Shown: positions 18,660 to 28,238, counted from the stretch's first letter. The stretch: 64,000 nucleotides of DNA from Rhodanobacteraceae bacterium (GCA_016717705.1 JADKFD010000006.1:79112-143111), one strand, 5' to 3'. Numbers and translations are program-made. The notes: generated by a model not told the origin, from the sequence alone.

Positions 18660-20300
18660 GCTGAGGCCCGTCGGTCGGCAGGACCGCGGTAGAGCATCAA
18701 GCCACCGCCAAAGCTGTCGCCGCCATTGTTGCTCGTCCCGTTGCTCAATGTGAGGCCGCTGATGCCAGCTGGAAAGGATTGAAGCCAGACGTGTGGCCCG
18801 GCCCCAGTTCAGTGGCTGGTCGGCATCGGCAGCTGCTGTCAGGGGCACCCTGCGCTGCACCGCGCCGATGTCGCTGTCGTCGCCGCCCCTGGCCCCTGGC
18901 GAGGCCGAGGACGCGCGCCGCGCTGGTCGGCCCGCGACCCGGACGGCCAGTCGACGAACCACCTATCTCCCTCGCCATCAAACAACAAATAACCGCTCAA
19001 TACTACCAATTGAACCCGAGACCCCACCCGCTGGCCTTGCCGCTGCCCCAGCGGCCCCTGCGTTCCCCGATCGCTGCTCGTCGTCTGCCTTGCCGTCAAT
19101 CCAGCACAGTTCCCCGTTGAGCAGGCCCTGGTGGTGCGGGGCCCCGCGGGAACGGCTACCGCCCACCTGGCGGCCCTGATGGCAGCCGCTGCGCCTCAGG
19201 GGCCGTGGTCGACGGAGTTGCGGTCGGCGGGGTGAGCCCGCGCGCCGAGTCGGCCTGCCGCCGGGGCGCAGGACCCACCCCACCCCGGACGACGCGCCAC
19301 TCTTGCCCTTGTCGCGGGGCTGCCCGGCAGCCCCCGGTCAGCCCACCGGGCACGCCCGGTGCCGGACTGTCTGCCTGCCCCCGCGGCGCCCAACATCGCC
19401 GACAGGCCTGGTCCGCCGACCACTTCCTGCAGTGCGTTCCGCCGACGTTGGCTGCCCGCTATGGCGAGCGCGGGCGAGGCGCTGATTCCACCGCCGGGCT
19501 TCCGCGGCCCTCCGCGATCTGCTCTCGATCACCTGCTGTATCGGATGCGCTGCGCCCCCACCGGAAACACGTGCCGTGGCAAGTCATTGGTTTTGGTGGG
19601 AGCGGATTTACTCCGCGTCTTGCCGGTGAGACCAGGCCACCGCCAGAAATGCGGCACGGACGACACGCAGGGTGCTGCGTTGGCCCCCGTGCACCCCGCG
19701 GCCTCGACGGGGCGGACGCTCGCCAGGCTGCTGCAGCGGCTGGTGCGCGTCAGGCTGGCCAAGCAGACGAACCCCGGCAACACTAGCGCGCGCGGTGTCC
19801 GCCACCTTCCCACGTGACGCCCAGCGACAGCCCGCCTCGGCCGACACACCCGCCGGCCACCTCAACCAGACCAGGCTCTGGCTGGGCGATTCAAAGCTGT
19901 CAGACGACCAGGGCGCGGCCGGCCCGGCCCAAACGCCTACGGGCGCGGCGTGCCAACGCGCGAACTCCGAAAGTACGCGACCAGGCTGGCGCGCCCCCGG
20001 CGCACCGCCCGAACGCCCACCCACACAAAACGCCCAAGGGCCGGCGCTGACCCACGCACCTGCCCCGCGCCCCACTCCCGCCCCGATTAGCCCCCCGCCC
20101 ACGCCCGTTGACCCGAAAATACCTGCCCCGGCCCGGGCCGCCCCACGCCCGACCACGCACCCACGGAGACGGCGGCCACCCTTTCGTAACATTCACCGCC
20201 CAGCCACCCGCGCCATGCAGGAACCCGTGGCGGACCGAAACGTCTGCGGGCGCATGGCGAAAGCTGCCGCTATGCTCACCCCGGACAAATCGGGAGAGCG
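18660..20300. other. 1.6-kb stretch without a convincing gene
   Basis: No frame on either strand gives a protein with recognisable domains. The open frames are Arg/Pro/Gly/Ala-rich without codon-position pattern. From about 19.2 kb the plus strand becomes strongly C-rich, unlike the flanks. One GTGGGAGCGG-type REP copy lies at 19595-19617. Fragments of beta-helix protein sequence appear on the minus strand at the left end. It may be a decayed surface-protein gene or low-quality sequence; the lpdA promoter must lie near 20.2-20.3 kb, but no clear boxes are visible. Confidence 0.6.
18664..18900 (-). pseudogene. Fragments of a right-handed beta-helix surface protein
   Basis: On the minus strand, 18775-18664 encodes GISGLTLSNGTSNNGG followed by DSFGGGLMLY, the pattern of polymorphic outer-membrane/beta-helix proteins such as the one at 62.4-64 kb. 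A little upstream, in another frame, DSDIGAVQ resembles the DIGAFE ending typical of these domains. Frames are broken and the order is not the normal one, so this is a remnant or a badly read copy. Low confidence. Confidence 0.35.
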
Positions 20301-20302
20301 CA

Positions 20303-22105
20303 ATGGCCAGGATCGAGATCAAGGTACCGGATATCGGCAGCTACAAGGACATTCCGGTCATCGAACTGCTGGTCAAGCCGGGCGACGTGATCCGCAAGGA
20401 CCAGGGCCTGCTGACGCTGGAATCGGACAAGGCGACCATGGAAGTGCCGTCCAGCGACGCCGGCACCGTGATCGAGCTCAAGGTCAAGGTGGGCGACGCG
20501 GTGTCGGAGGGGATGGTGGTGGCGGTGCTGGAGGCGGGAGAAGCATCGGCACCCGGGACCCGGGACCCGGGACCCGTCAAAGCAGCGGTGCCGGCACCGA
20601 CGGGAGCGGCGCCCGCACCCCCGACCTCGCCAGAAGCTTCTCCCCGGGTCCCGGGTCCCGGGTCCCCGGTCCCGACCGCTTCGCCCGCAACTGACTTCTC
20701 CTGCCAACTCCTGGTCCTCGGCGCCGGCCCCGGCGGCTACACCGCCGCCTTCCGCGGTGCGGATCTGGGCCTCGACGTGATCCTGGTCGAACGCTACGCG
20801 GCGCTCGGCGGGGTGTGCCTGAATGTCGGCTGCATTCCGTCCAAGGCCTTGCTGCACGCGGCGCGGGTGATCGACGAGGCGGCGCACGCAGCCGACATCG
20901 GGATCAGTTTCGGTGCGCCGCAGATCGATCTCGACAAGCTGCGCGGCTTCAAGACCAAGGTCGTCGGCAAGCTCACCGGCGGCCTTGCCGGCATGGCCAA
21001 GCAGCGCAAGGTGCGCGTGGTCCAGGGCGAGGGCAAGTTCAGTTCGCCGCACACGCTGACCGTGCAGACCGCCGACGGTCCCAAGGTAATCGGCTTCGAA
21101 CACGCGATCATCGCCGCCGGCTCGCAGGCGGTGAAGTTGCCCGGCCTGCCGTGGGGCGACCCGCGCCTGATGGATTCCACCGACGCACTGGAACTGGCGG
21201 AAACGCCAGAGAAGCTGCTGGTGATTGGCGGCGGCATCATCGGACTGGAGATGGCCTGCGTTTACGATGCGCTCGGCTCCGAAGTCACGGTGGTGGAACT
21301 CTTCGACCAGTTGATGCCGGGTTGCGATCCCGATCTGGTGCGGCCGCTGGCGCAACGTCTGGGCAAGCGCTACGCCGGCATTCACCTGAAGACCAAGGTC
21401 GCCGCTGTCACCGCGCAGTCTGACGGCCTGCTCGCCACCTTCGAAGGCGACAAGGCACCAGCGCCGACCCTGTTCGATCGCGTGCTGTGCGCGGTGGGCC
21501 GCAGCCCGAATGGCAAGAAGATCGGCGCCGAGAACGCCGGCGTGAACGTCGGCGAGCGCGGTTTCATCAGCGTCGACAAGCAGATGCGCACCAATGTGCC
21601 GCACATCTTCGCCATCGGCGATGTGGTCGGCCAGCCGATGCTGGCGCACAAGGCCACTCACGAGGGCAAGGTCGCTGCCGAGGTCGCTGCCGGCCACAAG
21701 AGCGAGTTCGTTGCCCGCGTGATCCCGTCGGTGGCCTACACTGATCCGGAGATCGCCTGGGTCGGCGTCACCGAGGGCGAGGCCAAGGCGCAGGGACTGA
21801 ACATCGGCGTCGGCAAATTCCCGCACGCCGCCAGCGGCCGCGCCATCGGCATCGACCGCACCGAAGGCTTCACCAAGCTGATCTTCGACAACGACAGCCA
21901 CAAGATCATCGGCGCGGGCATCGTCGGACCGAGCGCCGGCGATCTGATCGCCGAAACCGCGCTGGCCATCGAAATGGGCTGCGACGCTGCCGACATCGGC
22001 CTGACCATCCACCCGCACCCCACCCTGAGCGAATCCGTCGGCATGGCTGCCGAGGTGTTCGAGGGCACGATCACGGATTTGTATATTCCGAAGAAGAAGG
22101 GTTGA
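20303..22105 (+). CDS. lpdA: Dihydrolipoamide dehydrogenase with N-terminal lipoyl domain
   Basis: E3 component of 2-oxo acid dehydrogenase complexes, 600 residues. ATG at 20303 follows GGGAGAG by several bases. Residues 1-80 are a lipoyl domain with the lipoylated lysine in ESDKATMEVP. A ~50-residue linker follows, then the flavoprotein disulfide reductase fold. Its features are the FAD-binding GAGPGGYTAAF, redox-active CLNVGC followed by IPSKALL, NAD-binding GGGIIGLEMA, and the C-terminal active-site histidine in HPHPTLSES. Lipoyl-E3 fusions are common in this group. What is odd is the linker: it is largely encoded by an inverted pair of GGGACCC heptamer arrays and reads GTRDPGP and RVPGPGS instead of a normal Ala/Pro linker. 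No aceE or aceF is adjacent. Confidence 0.95.
   Translation: MARIEIKVPDIGSYKDIPVIELLVKPGDVIRKDQGLLTLESDKATMEVPSSDAGTVIELKVKVGDAVSEGMVVAVLEAGEASAPGTRDPGPVKAAVPAPTGAAPAPPTSPEASPRVPGPGSPVPTASPATDFSCQLLVLGAGPGGYTAAFRGADLGLDVILVERYAALGGVCLNVGCIPSKALLHAARVIDEAAHAADIGISFGAPQIDLDKLRGFKTKVVGKLTGGLAGMAKQRKVRVVQGEGKFSSPHTLTVQTADGPKVIGFEHAIIAAGSQAVKLPGLPWGDPRLMDSTDALELAETPEKLLVIGGGIIGLEMACVYDALGSEVTVVELFDQLMPGCDPDLVRPLAQRLGKRYAGIHLKTKVAAVTAQSDGLLATFEGDKAPAPTLFDRVLCAVGRSPNGKKIGAENAGVNVGERGFISVDKQMRTNVPHIFAIGDVVGQPMLAHKATHEGKVAAEVAAGHKSEFVARVIPSVAYTDPEIAWVGVTEGEAKAQGLNIGVGKFPHAASGRAIGIDRTEGFTKLIFDNDSHKIIGAGIVGPSAGDLIAETALAIEMGCDAADIGLTIHPHPTLSESVGMAAEVFEGTITDLYIPKKKG
20552..20674. repeat. Inverted GGGACCC heptamer arrays inside lpdA
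   Basis: The left array (20552-20576) is about 3.5 copies of CCCGGGA in tandem. The right array (20642-20674) is the inverted counterpart, CCCGGGT in tandem with one variant. They are separated by ~65 bp and lie wholly within the lpdA linker, in frame. The same arrangement recurs at 22110-22267. Confidence 0.9.
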
Positions 22106-22109
22106 GGAT

Positions 22110-22267
22110 CGGGACCCGGGACCCGGGACCCGGGACCCGGATGAAACGCCGCGATTCCCATCACCGATCGAAATACACAATGAACCGAATCTGTAACGGA
22201 GCAAGAACGCCAGAAAAAGTGGGCCATCGGCTCTTTCGGGTCCCGGGTCCCGCGTCCCGGGTCCCGA
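22110..22267. repeat. Second inverted GGGACCC heptamer pair after lpdA
   Basis: The left array (22110-22140) has four tandem GGGACCC units starting five bases after the lpdA stop. The inverted right array (22237-22267) has about four units with one CGCGTCC variant. The ~96-bp centre is not GC-repetitive and contains the possible start codons of the next gene; the right array encodes part of that gene's signal peptide region. Confidence 0.9.
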
Positions 22268-22677
22268 TATCGCTAGTTTTGGCCCTCCTCCTCGCTGCCC
22301 CGCTCCATGCCCAAACCGACCCACACCCCATCGAAGCCGAACTCAGCCGCTGCATGGAAACGCCCGAAGGCATGAGCACGCATGGCATGCGCCAGTGCCT
22401 GGGCAATGCCAGCGAGGCCTGGGACAAGGAAATGAACCGCATCTGGGGCGAGCTGATGCGCGAATTGCCGGCGCCGGCGAAGGACTCGCTGCGCGCCGCA
22501 CAACGCAAGTGGATCGCATTTCGCGACGCCGAACTGGAGGCATTGGCCCAGAGCTACGGCGCAATGCCGGGCACCATGTATCTGGTGATGCATGCCGATG
22601 CCGCATCCACCCTGACTCGCGACCGCGTGCGCCAGCTGGATGCCCTGCTGGAAGCTTTGCGTTCCAGCGTGCAGTAG
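22180..22677 (+). CDS. Exported LprI/DUF1311-type protein
   Basis: Exported protein of about 165 residues. After the hydrophobic stretch ISLVLALLLAAPLHA and a cleavage site before QTDPHP comes a DUF1311/LprI-like domain: CLGNASEAWDKEMNRIWGEL, with RAAQRKWIAFRDAE downstream. This pattern is shared with lysozyme-inhibitor-like LprI proteins. Cysteines in ELSRCME and RQCLGN could form the usual disulfide. The start is uncertain: ATG 22180, ATG 22141 or GTG 22219 all fit, and none has a strong Shine-Dalgarno. The residues before the hydrophobic core (FRVPGPASRVP) are encoded by the GGGTCCC repeat arm, so the repeat has been built into the signal peptide. Periplasmic function unknown; lysozyme inhibition is only a family possibility. 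Confidence 0.8.
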   Translation: MNRICNGARTPEKVGHRLFRVPGPASRVPISLVLALLLAAPLHAQTDPHPIEAELSRCMETPEGMSTHGMRQCLGNASEAWDKEMNRIWGELMRELPAPAKDSLRAAQRKWIAFRDAELEALAQSYGAMPGTMYLVMHADAASTLTRDRVRQLDALLEALRSSVQ

Positions 22678-22723
22678 GCCGACGCGGGCATACTCGCCGG
22701 GTTCCCGATCAAGACACAGTGCC

Positions 22724-23245
22724 ATGACCACAAAATCGATAGCCCTTCCGCTCGCCGACGGTGACCGCCATGAGCAACGCGACAACATCGGTCGCCTGGT
22801 CGGCCTGATGTTCCGCCATGGCACGCCTGCTGCCGTCGGTATCCCGCGCATCTTGATCGCCGTCGACGGCACCGAGGTCAGCGATGCGCTGATGGATCAG
22901 GTGATTCAATGGCAACAGCAGTACCACTGGACCTTCGATGCCCACCTGTTGCTGGTCCGCGACTTTCTCGGCAAGGAAGCCGCCGAACGCCTGCTCGAGG
23001 AAACCGCACTGGCCGACTGCGCCAGGCTGCTGCAGCGGCTGCGCGCGGCCACGGTCGCGCACACGCTGCACGTGCTGATGGGCGATCCAGCACCGCAGAT
23101 TCTCGAACGGGCCGCGGCGATCGGTGCTTCGATGATCCTGATGGGCACTCGCGGGCATGGCCCGATCAGCAGCGCCATGCTTGGCTCGGTCGCCTACAAG
23201 GTGGTGCATGCCGCGACGCTGCCGGTGACTTTGCTGCGGGCCTGA
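22724..23245 (+). CDS. Universal stress protein, UspA family
   Basis: Cytoplasmic single-domain Usp of 173 residues. The fold begins at IPRILIAVDGTEVSDALMDQ (about residue 41). It ends with the ATP-binding pattern GTRGHGPISSAMLGSVAYKV, then VTLLRA, matching the G-2x-G-9x-G-S signature of nucleotide-binding Usps. The ~40 residues before the domain are not conserved in type and might be partly untranslated; a later start is possible. It lies 46 bp after the LprI-type gene and may be co-transcribed. Role inferred from family: stress-linked nucleotide-binding regulator. Confidence 0.88.
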   Translation: MTTKSIALPLADGDRHEQRDNIGRLVGLMFRHGTPAAVGIPRILIAVDGTEVSDALMDQVIQWQQQYHWTFDAHLLLVRDFLGKEAAERLLEETALADCARLLQRLRAATVAHTLHVLMGDPAPQILERAAAIGASMILMGTRGHGPISSAMLGSVAYKVVHAATLPVTLLRA

Positions 23246-23355
23246 AGCGGTACGTGATGGCCATTCAGCCTGCGGTGATCGGCCGCAGGCGCCCGCGTGA
23301 GCATGCTCCACGCGCTGCGCATAGAATGCGGCTCTGACAAGCCCCACCCGGACCC

Positions 23356-24027
23356 ATGCTGGCGCGCATCCTGTTCCTGCTGTTGCTGACGATGAACCTG
23401 GCTGCCGGCGCCTGGTGGTATCTGCGTGCGCAGGCACCGCCGGCCGCTGCATCGCCACAGGTGTCCACTGCGCCCAGGCTGTTGTTGCTGAATGAGCGCG
23501 ACAATGCGGCAATGTCGAAAGCCGCCCTGGCGGCAGACGCCGCGCAGGCGCCGGCAGATCCCAATGCTCCGGCCGCGATCTGCAGCACGCTCGGACCCTT
23601 TGCCAACGAGACCGATCTGCGTATCGGCATGGATCTGCTGACGCCACAGGTCACCGCCATCCAGTTCCAGGAAAGCAGCAGCGTGACCACCCGCGGTTAC
23701 TGGGTTTACCTGCCGGCGTTGGACAGTCGCGATGCCGCGCTCAAGTCGGCGCGGCAACTGAACGCCGCAGGTGTCCGCGACTACTATGTGGTCACCGCCG
23801 GCGATCACGAAAACACGGTGTCACTGGGCCTGTTCCGTGATCGCGACAACGCCGCCCGTCGACAATCGCAGATCGCCGCGCTGGGCTTCCCCGCCCGACT
23901 GGAAGAGCGCACCGAAGTCGAACGCGCCTGGTGGATCGAGTTCCAGCGCGACAGCGCCGAGCCTCCGACCTACGATTCCTTGCGCGGCGCCGAGCAGTTG
24001 ACCTTGAAGCCGCGCAGTTGTGGGTGA
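23356..24027 (+). CDS. SPOR-domain membrane-anchored protein
   Basis: Protein of 223 residues with one N-terminal membrane helix (MLARILFLLLLTMNLAAGAWWY). A low-complexity Ala/Pro linker follows, then a C-terminal SPOR-like domain from about residue 105 (RGYWVYLPALDSRDAALKSARQL, then VSLGLFRDRDNAARRQ). SPOR domains bind denuded peptidoglycan at division sites, so a septal or envelope location is likely. TAGAAT near 23323 could be a -10 box. The stop codon is just upstream of the GTGAGTA heptamer element. Confidence 0.82.
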   Translation: MLARILFLLLLTMNLAAGAWWYLRAQAPPAAASPQVSTAPRLLLLNERDNAAMSKAALAADAAQAPADPNAPAAICSTLGPFANETDLRIGMDLLTPQVTAIQFQESSSVTTRGYWVYLPALDSRDAALKSARQLNAAGVRDYYVVTAGDHENTVSLGLFRDRDNAARRQSQIAALGFPARLEERTEVERAWWIEFQRDSAEPPTYDSLRGAEQLTLKPRSCG

Positions 24028-24033
24028 AGCATT

Positions 24034-24131
24034 AGTGAGTAGTGAATAGTGAGTAGTGAGTAACAGCCGGCATCATCTGACCTTACGCAAGCGCCGGTTT
24101 TTACTCACTATTCACTACTCACTATTCACTC
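24034..24131. repeat. Inverted GTGAGTA/GTGAATA heptamer arrays
   Basis: The left arm (24034-24070) is about four tandem heptamers (GTGAGTA, GTGAATA, GTGAGTA, GTGAGTA) followed by ACAGCCGGC. The right arm (about 24092-24131) is the inverted form, with CCGG then TTTTTACTCACTATTCAC. The ~22-bp centre makes a long hairpin possible. It lies between the SPOR gene and the hydrolase gene; related elements are at 38435-38663 and 51979-52017. Confidence 0.9.
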
Positions 24132-24141
24132 ATGCAACGCC

Positions 24142-24768
24142 ATGCCCACCCGCCCCAGCGTCATCCTCCTCCATGGCATCTGGATGCGTGCCGGCGTCAC
24201 GGCGCGCCTCGCCGGGCGGTTGAGTGCTGCTGGATTCTCGGTATCGCGCTTCGACTACGCCAGCTTGCGGTCGCCGCAACACGAGCATCACCAGCGCCTC
24301 GATGCGCTGATCGCCAGCTTCGACGGGACGGTGCATCTGGTTGGGCACAGCCTTGGCGGTGTGGTTGCGGTGGACTATCTGCAGCGCGGCAGCGCGCACG
24401 CAGCGCGGGTCGGGCGCGTGGTTTGCCTGGGCTCGCCGCTGCTCGGCAGCACGCTGGCGCGCCGCTTGCAGCGCGTGCGCCTGGATACGCTCGGCCTCGG
24501 GCACGCGCGCGAGGTACTTGTCGACGGATTGGCGCCATGGTCGGGGCCACAGCAAGTCGGCGTGATCGCCGGCGAGGTGTCCTTCGGCCTCAGCCTGCTG
24601 CTGGGCCGCCTGCCGCGCCCGAATGACGGTACCGTGGCCGTCGCCGAAACCCGTCTGCCCGGAATCAGCGACCATGCGACGGTGCGCGCCAGTCATACCG
24701 CCCTGTTGTTCTCCGAGCGCGCCGCCGCGTTGACCGTGCGCTTTCTGCGCAACGGGAGGTTTGCTTGA
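24142..24768 (+). CDS. Alpha/beta-hydrolase, lipase/esterase-like
   Basis: Probable cytoplasmic serine hydrolase of 208 residues without a signal peptide. It has the oxyanion segment ILLHGIW, the nucleophile elbow GHSLGG (serine about residue 70), a CLGSPLLGS strand typical of PGAP1-like lipases, and a late histidine in SHTALLFS. The acid is probably the aspartate in NDGTVAVAETRLPG. Substrate unknown. The heptamer element ends 10 bp before the ATG, and no good Shine-Dalgarno is visible, so translation may depend on read-through from upstream or the start may be further in. Confidence 0.82.
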   Translation: MPTRPSVILLHGIWMRAGVTARLAGRLSAAGFSVSRFDYASLRSPQHEHHQRLDALIASFDGTVHLVGHSLGGVVAVDYLQRGSAHAARVGRVVCLGSPLLGSTLARRLQRVRLDTLGLGHAREVLVDGLAPWSGPQQVGVIAGEVSFGLSLLLGRLPRPNDGTVAVAETRLPGISDHATVRASHTALLFSERAAALTVRFLRNGRFA

Positions 24769-24769
24769 G

Positions 24770-24850
24770 GAGCATCGCGCGCAAGCGCGCTCCTACACTT
24801 TTCCGAGGGCTTGCTACGAAGTTGTAGGAGCGCGCTTGCGCGCGATGCTC
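24770..24850. repeat. Inverted pair of REP palindromes (GTAGGAGCGCGCTTGCGCGCGATG)
   Basis: One copy (24770-24796) and an inverted copy (24824-24850) face each other across 27 bp directly after the hydrolase stop. Each is itself palindromic around GCGCGCAAGCGCGC. The BIME-like layout can form a large hairpin and may end or stabilise the upstream transcript. Confidence 0.85.
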
Positions 24851-24954
24851 TTGCTCCCGGTATTGACCACATCTCGCGACTAGCTTAACCCCACAACACC
24901 CGCCGCCGCGTTCACATTCGGGTACGCTGACCTCGTGGACTTGGGAGAACGCTC

Positions 24955-27900
24955 ATGTATCGATTGATCCTGCTGTTGGCCTGTGCATTGCCATCGCTGT
25001 CCCCGGCGCTATCGCCGCCCCTGCCGCCGCCTCCGCCTCCGCCGCCTCAGGTCTGGATTGCCCCCGGCAGCGGTCTGCAGCCGATCCGCCTGGCCGATGT
25101 CGACATCCAGATCCGTACGCGCGGCTTCATCGCCAGCACCACGCTGGATCTGCGCTTCGACAATCCCAACGCGCGGGTGCTGGAGGGCGAGTTCGTGTTC
25201 CCGCTGGCCGCCGGCCAGACCGTCGCCGGCTACGCGCTGGAGGTCAACGGCACGATGCGCGAAGGCGTGGTGGTCGACAAGGAAACCGCACGCGTCGCAT
25301 TCGAGGAAACCAGCCGGCGGCAGATCGATCCGGGCCTGGCCGAACTCACTGCCGGCAACGTGTTCCGCACACGGCTCTATCCGATTCCGGCCAACGGCAG
25401 CAAGCGCGTGCGTCTGCACCTGGAAGCGACCTTGGCCGATCACGGGGACTCCTGGCGCTATCTGCTGCCGATGCAGTTCAAGGATCCGGTCGGCCGCCTG
25501 CATATCCGCGCCGAGACCACGCTCAGCGCCAGTGCGCCGCTCGGTGACGATCTCAAGGTCGATCCGGACCTGAAGTTCGACCGCAGCGAATCGGCCTGGA
25601 TCGCCGAATTCACCCGCGAGAATGTACGTCCACGCAGTGAACTGGCTTTCCGCATTCCGAAGTCCGGCGACCAGGCGCAGGTCGAAGCGGCGGATGTGCT
25701 TGATCCGTCCTGGCGCAGCGTGATCGCACTGACCGACAGCGGTCGGCCCGATGGCGGCAAGCCAGCCCAGCCGCGCCGGGTGGCCGTGTTCGTGGACGCC
25801 TCGGCGAGTGCGCGCGACCGAGACCGCAAGCGCGAGACCGCCGTGCTGGCGGCCTGGGTCAAGGCGCCGGGCAATGTCGAGGTGCGCCTGGGGGTCGTTC
25901 GCAACGATGCCGATCCGGCGCTGCGCTTCGACATCCGTGGCGGCGATGCCGGCAAGCTGCTGGACACCATCGCCGCGCTGCCACTGGACGGCGGCAGCAG
26001 CTACGGAGCCATCAAGCTGAGCGCGGTGGGAAATGTCGATCAGGTGTTGCTGATCGGTGATGGCTTGAGCAATTTCGGCGACTCCGAAGCGGATCTGGTT
26101 GCGGCCAACGGCCAGCGACCGAGCGTGCAGGTGATGCATGCGGCGCAGCGCGCCGATCACGCTCGGCTGGCGCGCATCGCACGGGCGGGCGGCGGCAATG
26201 TGCTTGATCTGGCTACGCAAACCGATGCTGAAGCGGCTGCGCAGCAATTGCTGCAACGCGGCTGGCGTCTGCTGTCCGCCGAAGCCAAGGGTGGCGAATG
26301 CCGCGACATCAGCCCGCAGGCGCCGACGCCGGTCGCATCGGCTGACGGTAGCTGCCCGATGTCGCGGTCGCGGCGAACTGCTGCTGCGCTTTGGCTACGG
26401 CGATGGCGCGAGCGTCGAACGCAAGATTGCTTTCGGACAACAGGAGCTGGCGCCGGCCACGCTGGCCGACAGCGTGCACCGCCTTTGGCGCAAGCCTGGC
26501 TGGCGCAACTGGCCAGCGCGCCCAAGCCGGACAGCGCGGCGATGGTTGCCATCGGCAAGCGCTTCGGGGTGGTCACCCAGGGCACTTCACTGCTGGTGCT
26601 CGACCGCATCGAAGACTACGTGCGCTACCGCGTCGAACCGAAGGAAGCGCCGCTGCTGGCGCAGTACCGGCAGATGATCGAGGCGCAACCGAAGGTGGCT
26701 GCCGACCCGGCCGCGATGCGCGCATGCAGTCGCTGCTGCAGCGCTGGACGGAATTCCGCGATTACCATGCCGCCACCTATCCCGGCATCGAAAGCCTGCT
26801 GCTGCCGATGGTGCAGGCGGAAGCGTTGGCGTGGCCGAATGGCGGCGACAAGGATCGCATTGCCGGCTACCAGCAAGCACAGACGCTGCTGAAGCAGTCC
26901 GAAGCGCTCGTGGCGCGCTGGCTGCGTGATGGCGCCGAACCGGACTCGCGCGCCACCTGGGAGCGTGAAGCCGCGCGCGTGGTGCTCGCTGTCGAGGCCC
27001 TGCGCGAGCGGCGGGCACAGCTGCCGCAAATCGCCGGGCCCGATCTGGATCGGGCGAACGGGATCGATGCGCCCGAAGTCGCCGATGTCGCGACCGTTGG
27101 CGAAGCGGCCCCGGAAGCCGAACCGGCACGCGATGACATGCAACGCCCCTCGGCACCGCCGCCGGCTGCGGCGCCCGCGCCAACAGTCTCAGCGAGCATG
27201 ATCGCCCCCGGACAGGCCGCAGCCGAAAGCCGCGCAGTCGCTGCCGGTGCCGAAGAATCCAAGCTGGCGGCCAAACCGGACGATGGCAGCTCCGCTGTGG
27301 CCGCCACCGCGGCGCAGATCGAACTGTCCGGCTGGAACCCGGACACGCCCTATCTCGACGAGATCCGCGACGCCGCCGATCCCTACCTGGCCTACCTCGG
27401 TCAGCGCGAGGTGCACGGCGCCATGCCGGCTTTCTATCTGGATGTCGCCGACTTCCTGCGCGACCAGGGGAAGTCGCCGCGGCTGGCGCTGCGCGTACTG
27501 TCCAACCTCGCCGAACTGGATAGCGAAAACACCGCCCTGACGCGCGTGCTGGCGTACCGGCTGTCGCAATGGAATCTGCATGCGCTGGCAGTGCCGCAGT
27601 TCGAGTACGCGCTGGCGCAACGTCCGGAAGAACCGCAGAGCTATCGCGATCTGGGTCTGGCTCTGGCGCGGCAGACGACGCCGGACCGCGCACGCGCCAT
27701 CGAGATGCTGTGGCAGGTGGCGATCGGCGAGTGGCATGGCCGCTTCCCCGATATCGAGATCATTGCACTGCACGAGTTGAACGATGTGCTCGCGCAAGCA
27801 CCCACGGGGACGCCAGTGGACCTGAAGAAACTCGGCATTCCGGCCGAGTTGCTCGACCCGGTGGCGGTCGGATTGCGCGTGGTGCTGAGCTGGGATGCCG

Positions 27901-28238
27901 ACAACACCGACATCGATCTGTGGGTGGTCGACCCGGTCGGCGACAAGGCGGTCTACAGCCAGCCGCGCACGCGCACCGGCGGCCACATGAGCCGGGATTT
28001 CACCGGCGGCTATGGTCCGGAAGTGTTCACTATCCGCCGCCCGCTGCCCGGCACTTATGTGGTCATGGCCAACTACTTCGGCGACCGCCGCCAGAGCCTG
28101 ACCGGCCCGGTCACCATCCAGCTCGAATTCCAGACCCGCTTTGGCACCGCCACCAGCGAGCGCGCATCCACCACGCGACGTCTGGAAAGCGGCAGCCAGA
28201 CCATCGAGATCGGCAAGTTCAAGGTCGGCGTGCCTTGA
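24955..28238 (+). CDS. Exported VIT-VWA protein with C-terminal DUF2135, frameshifted
   Basis: About 1095 residues after correction. ATG at 24955 follows GGGAGAA. The signal peptide runs into a run of prolines. Then come a VIT domain (about 45-170; IASTTLDLRFDNPNARVLEG), a VWA-like domain (about 270-400; VAVFVDASASARDRD, with MIDAS spacing only partly kept), a mid-region with tetratricopeptide-like helices, and a DUF2135 domain at the end (LSWDADNTDIDLWVVDP, later YFGDRRQSLTGP). The frame changes near 26353, 26375, 26490 and 26738. Each fits one lost base, for example GCTGCCC for GCCTGCCC, and protein similarity runs on through all four. Sequence error is the likeliest cause. VIT-VWA proteins are usually surface or periplasmic and of unclear role; no enzyme motif is seen. 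Confidence 0.82.

Noticed and set aside
20552..22267. GGGACCC arrays as a CRISPR array
   Set aside because: Units are 7 bp, tandem and without spacers, and arranged as inverted pairs.
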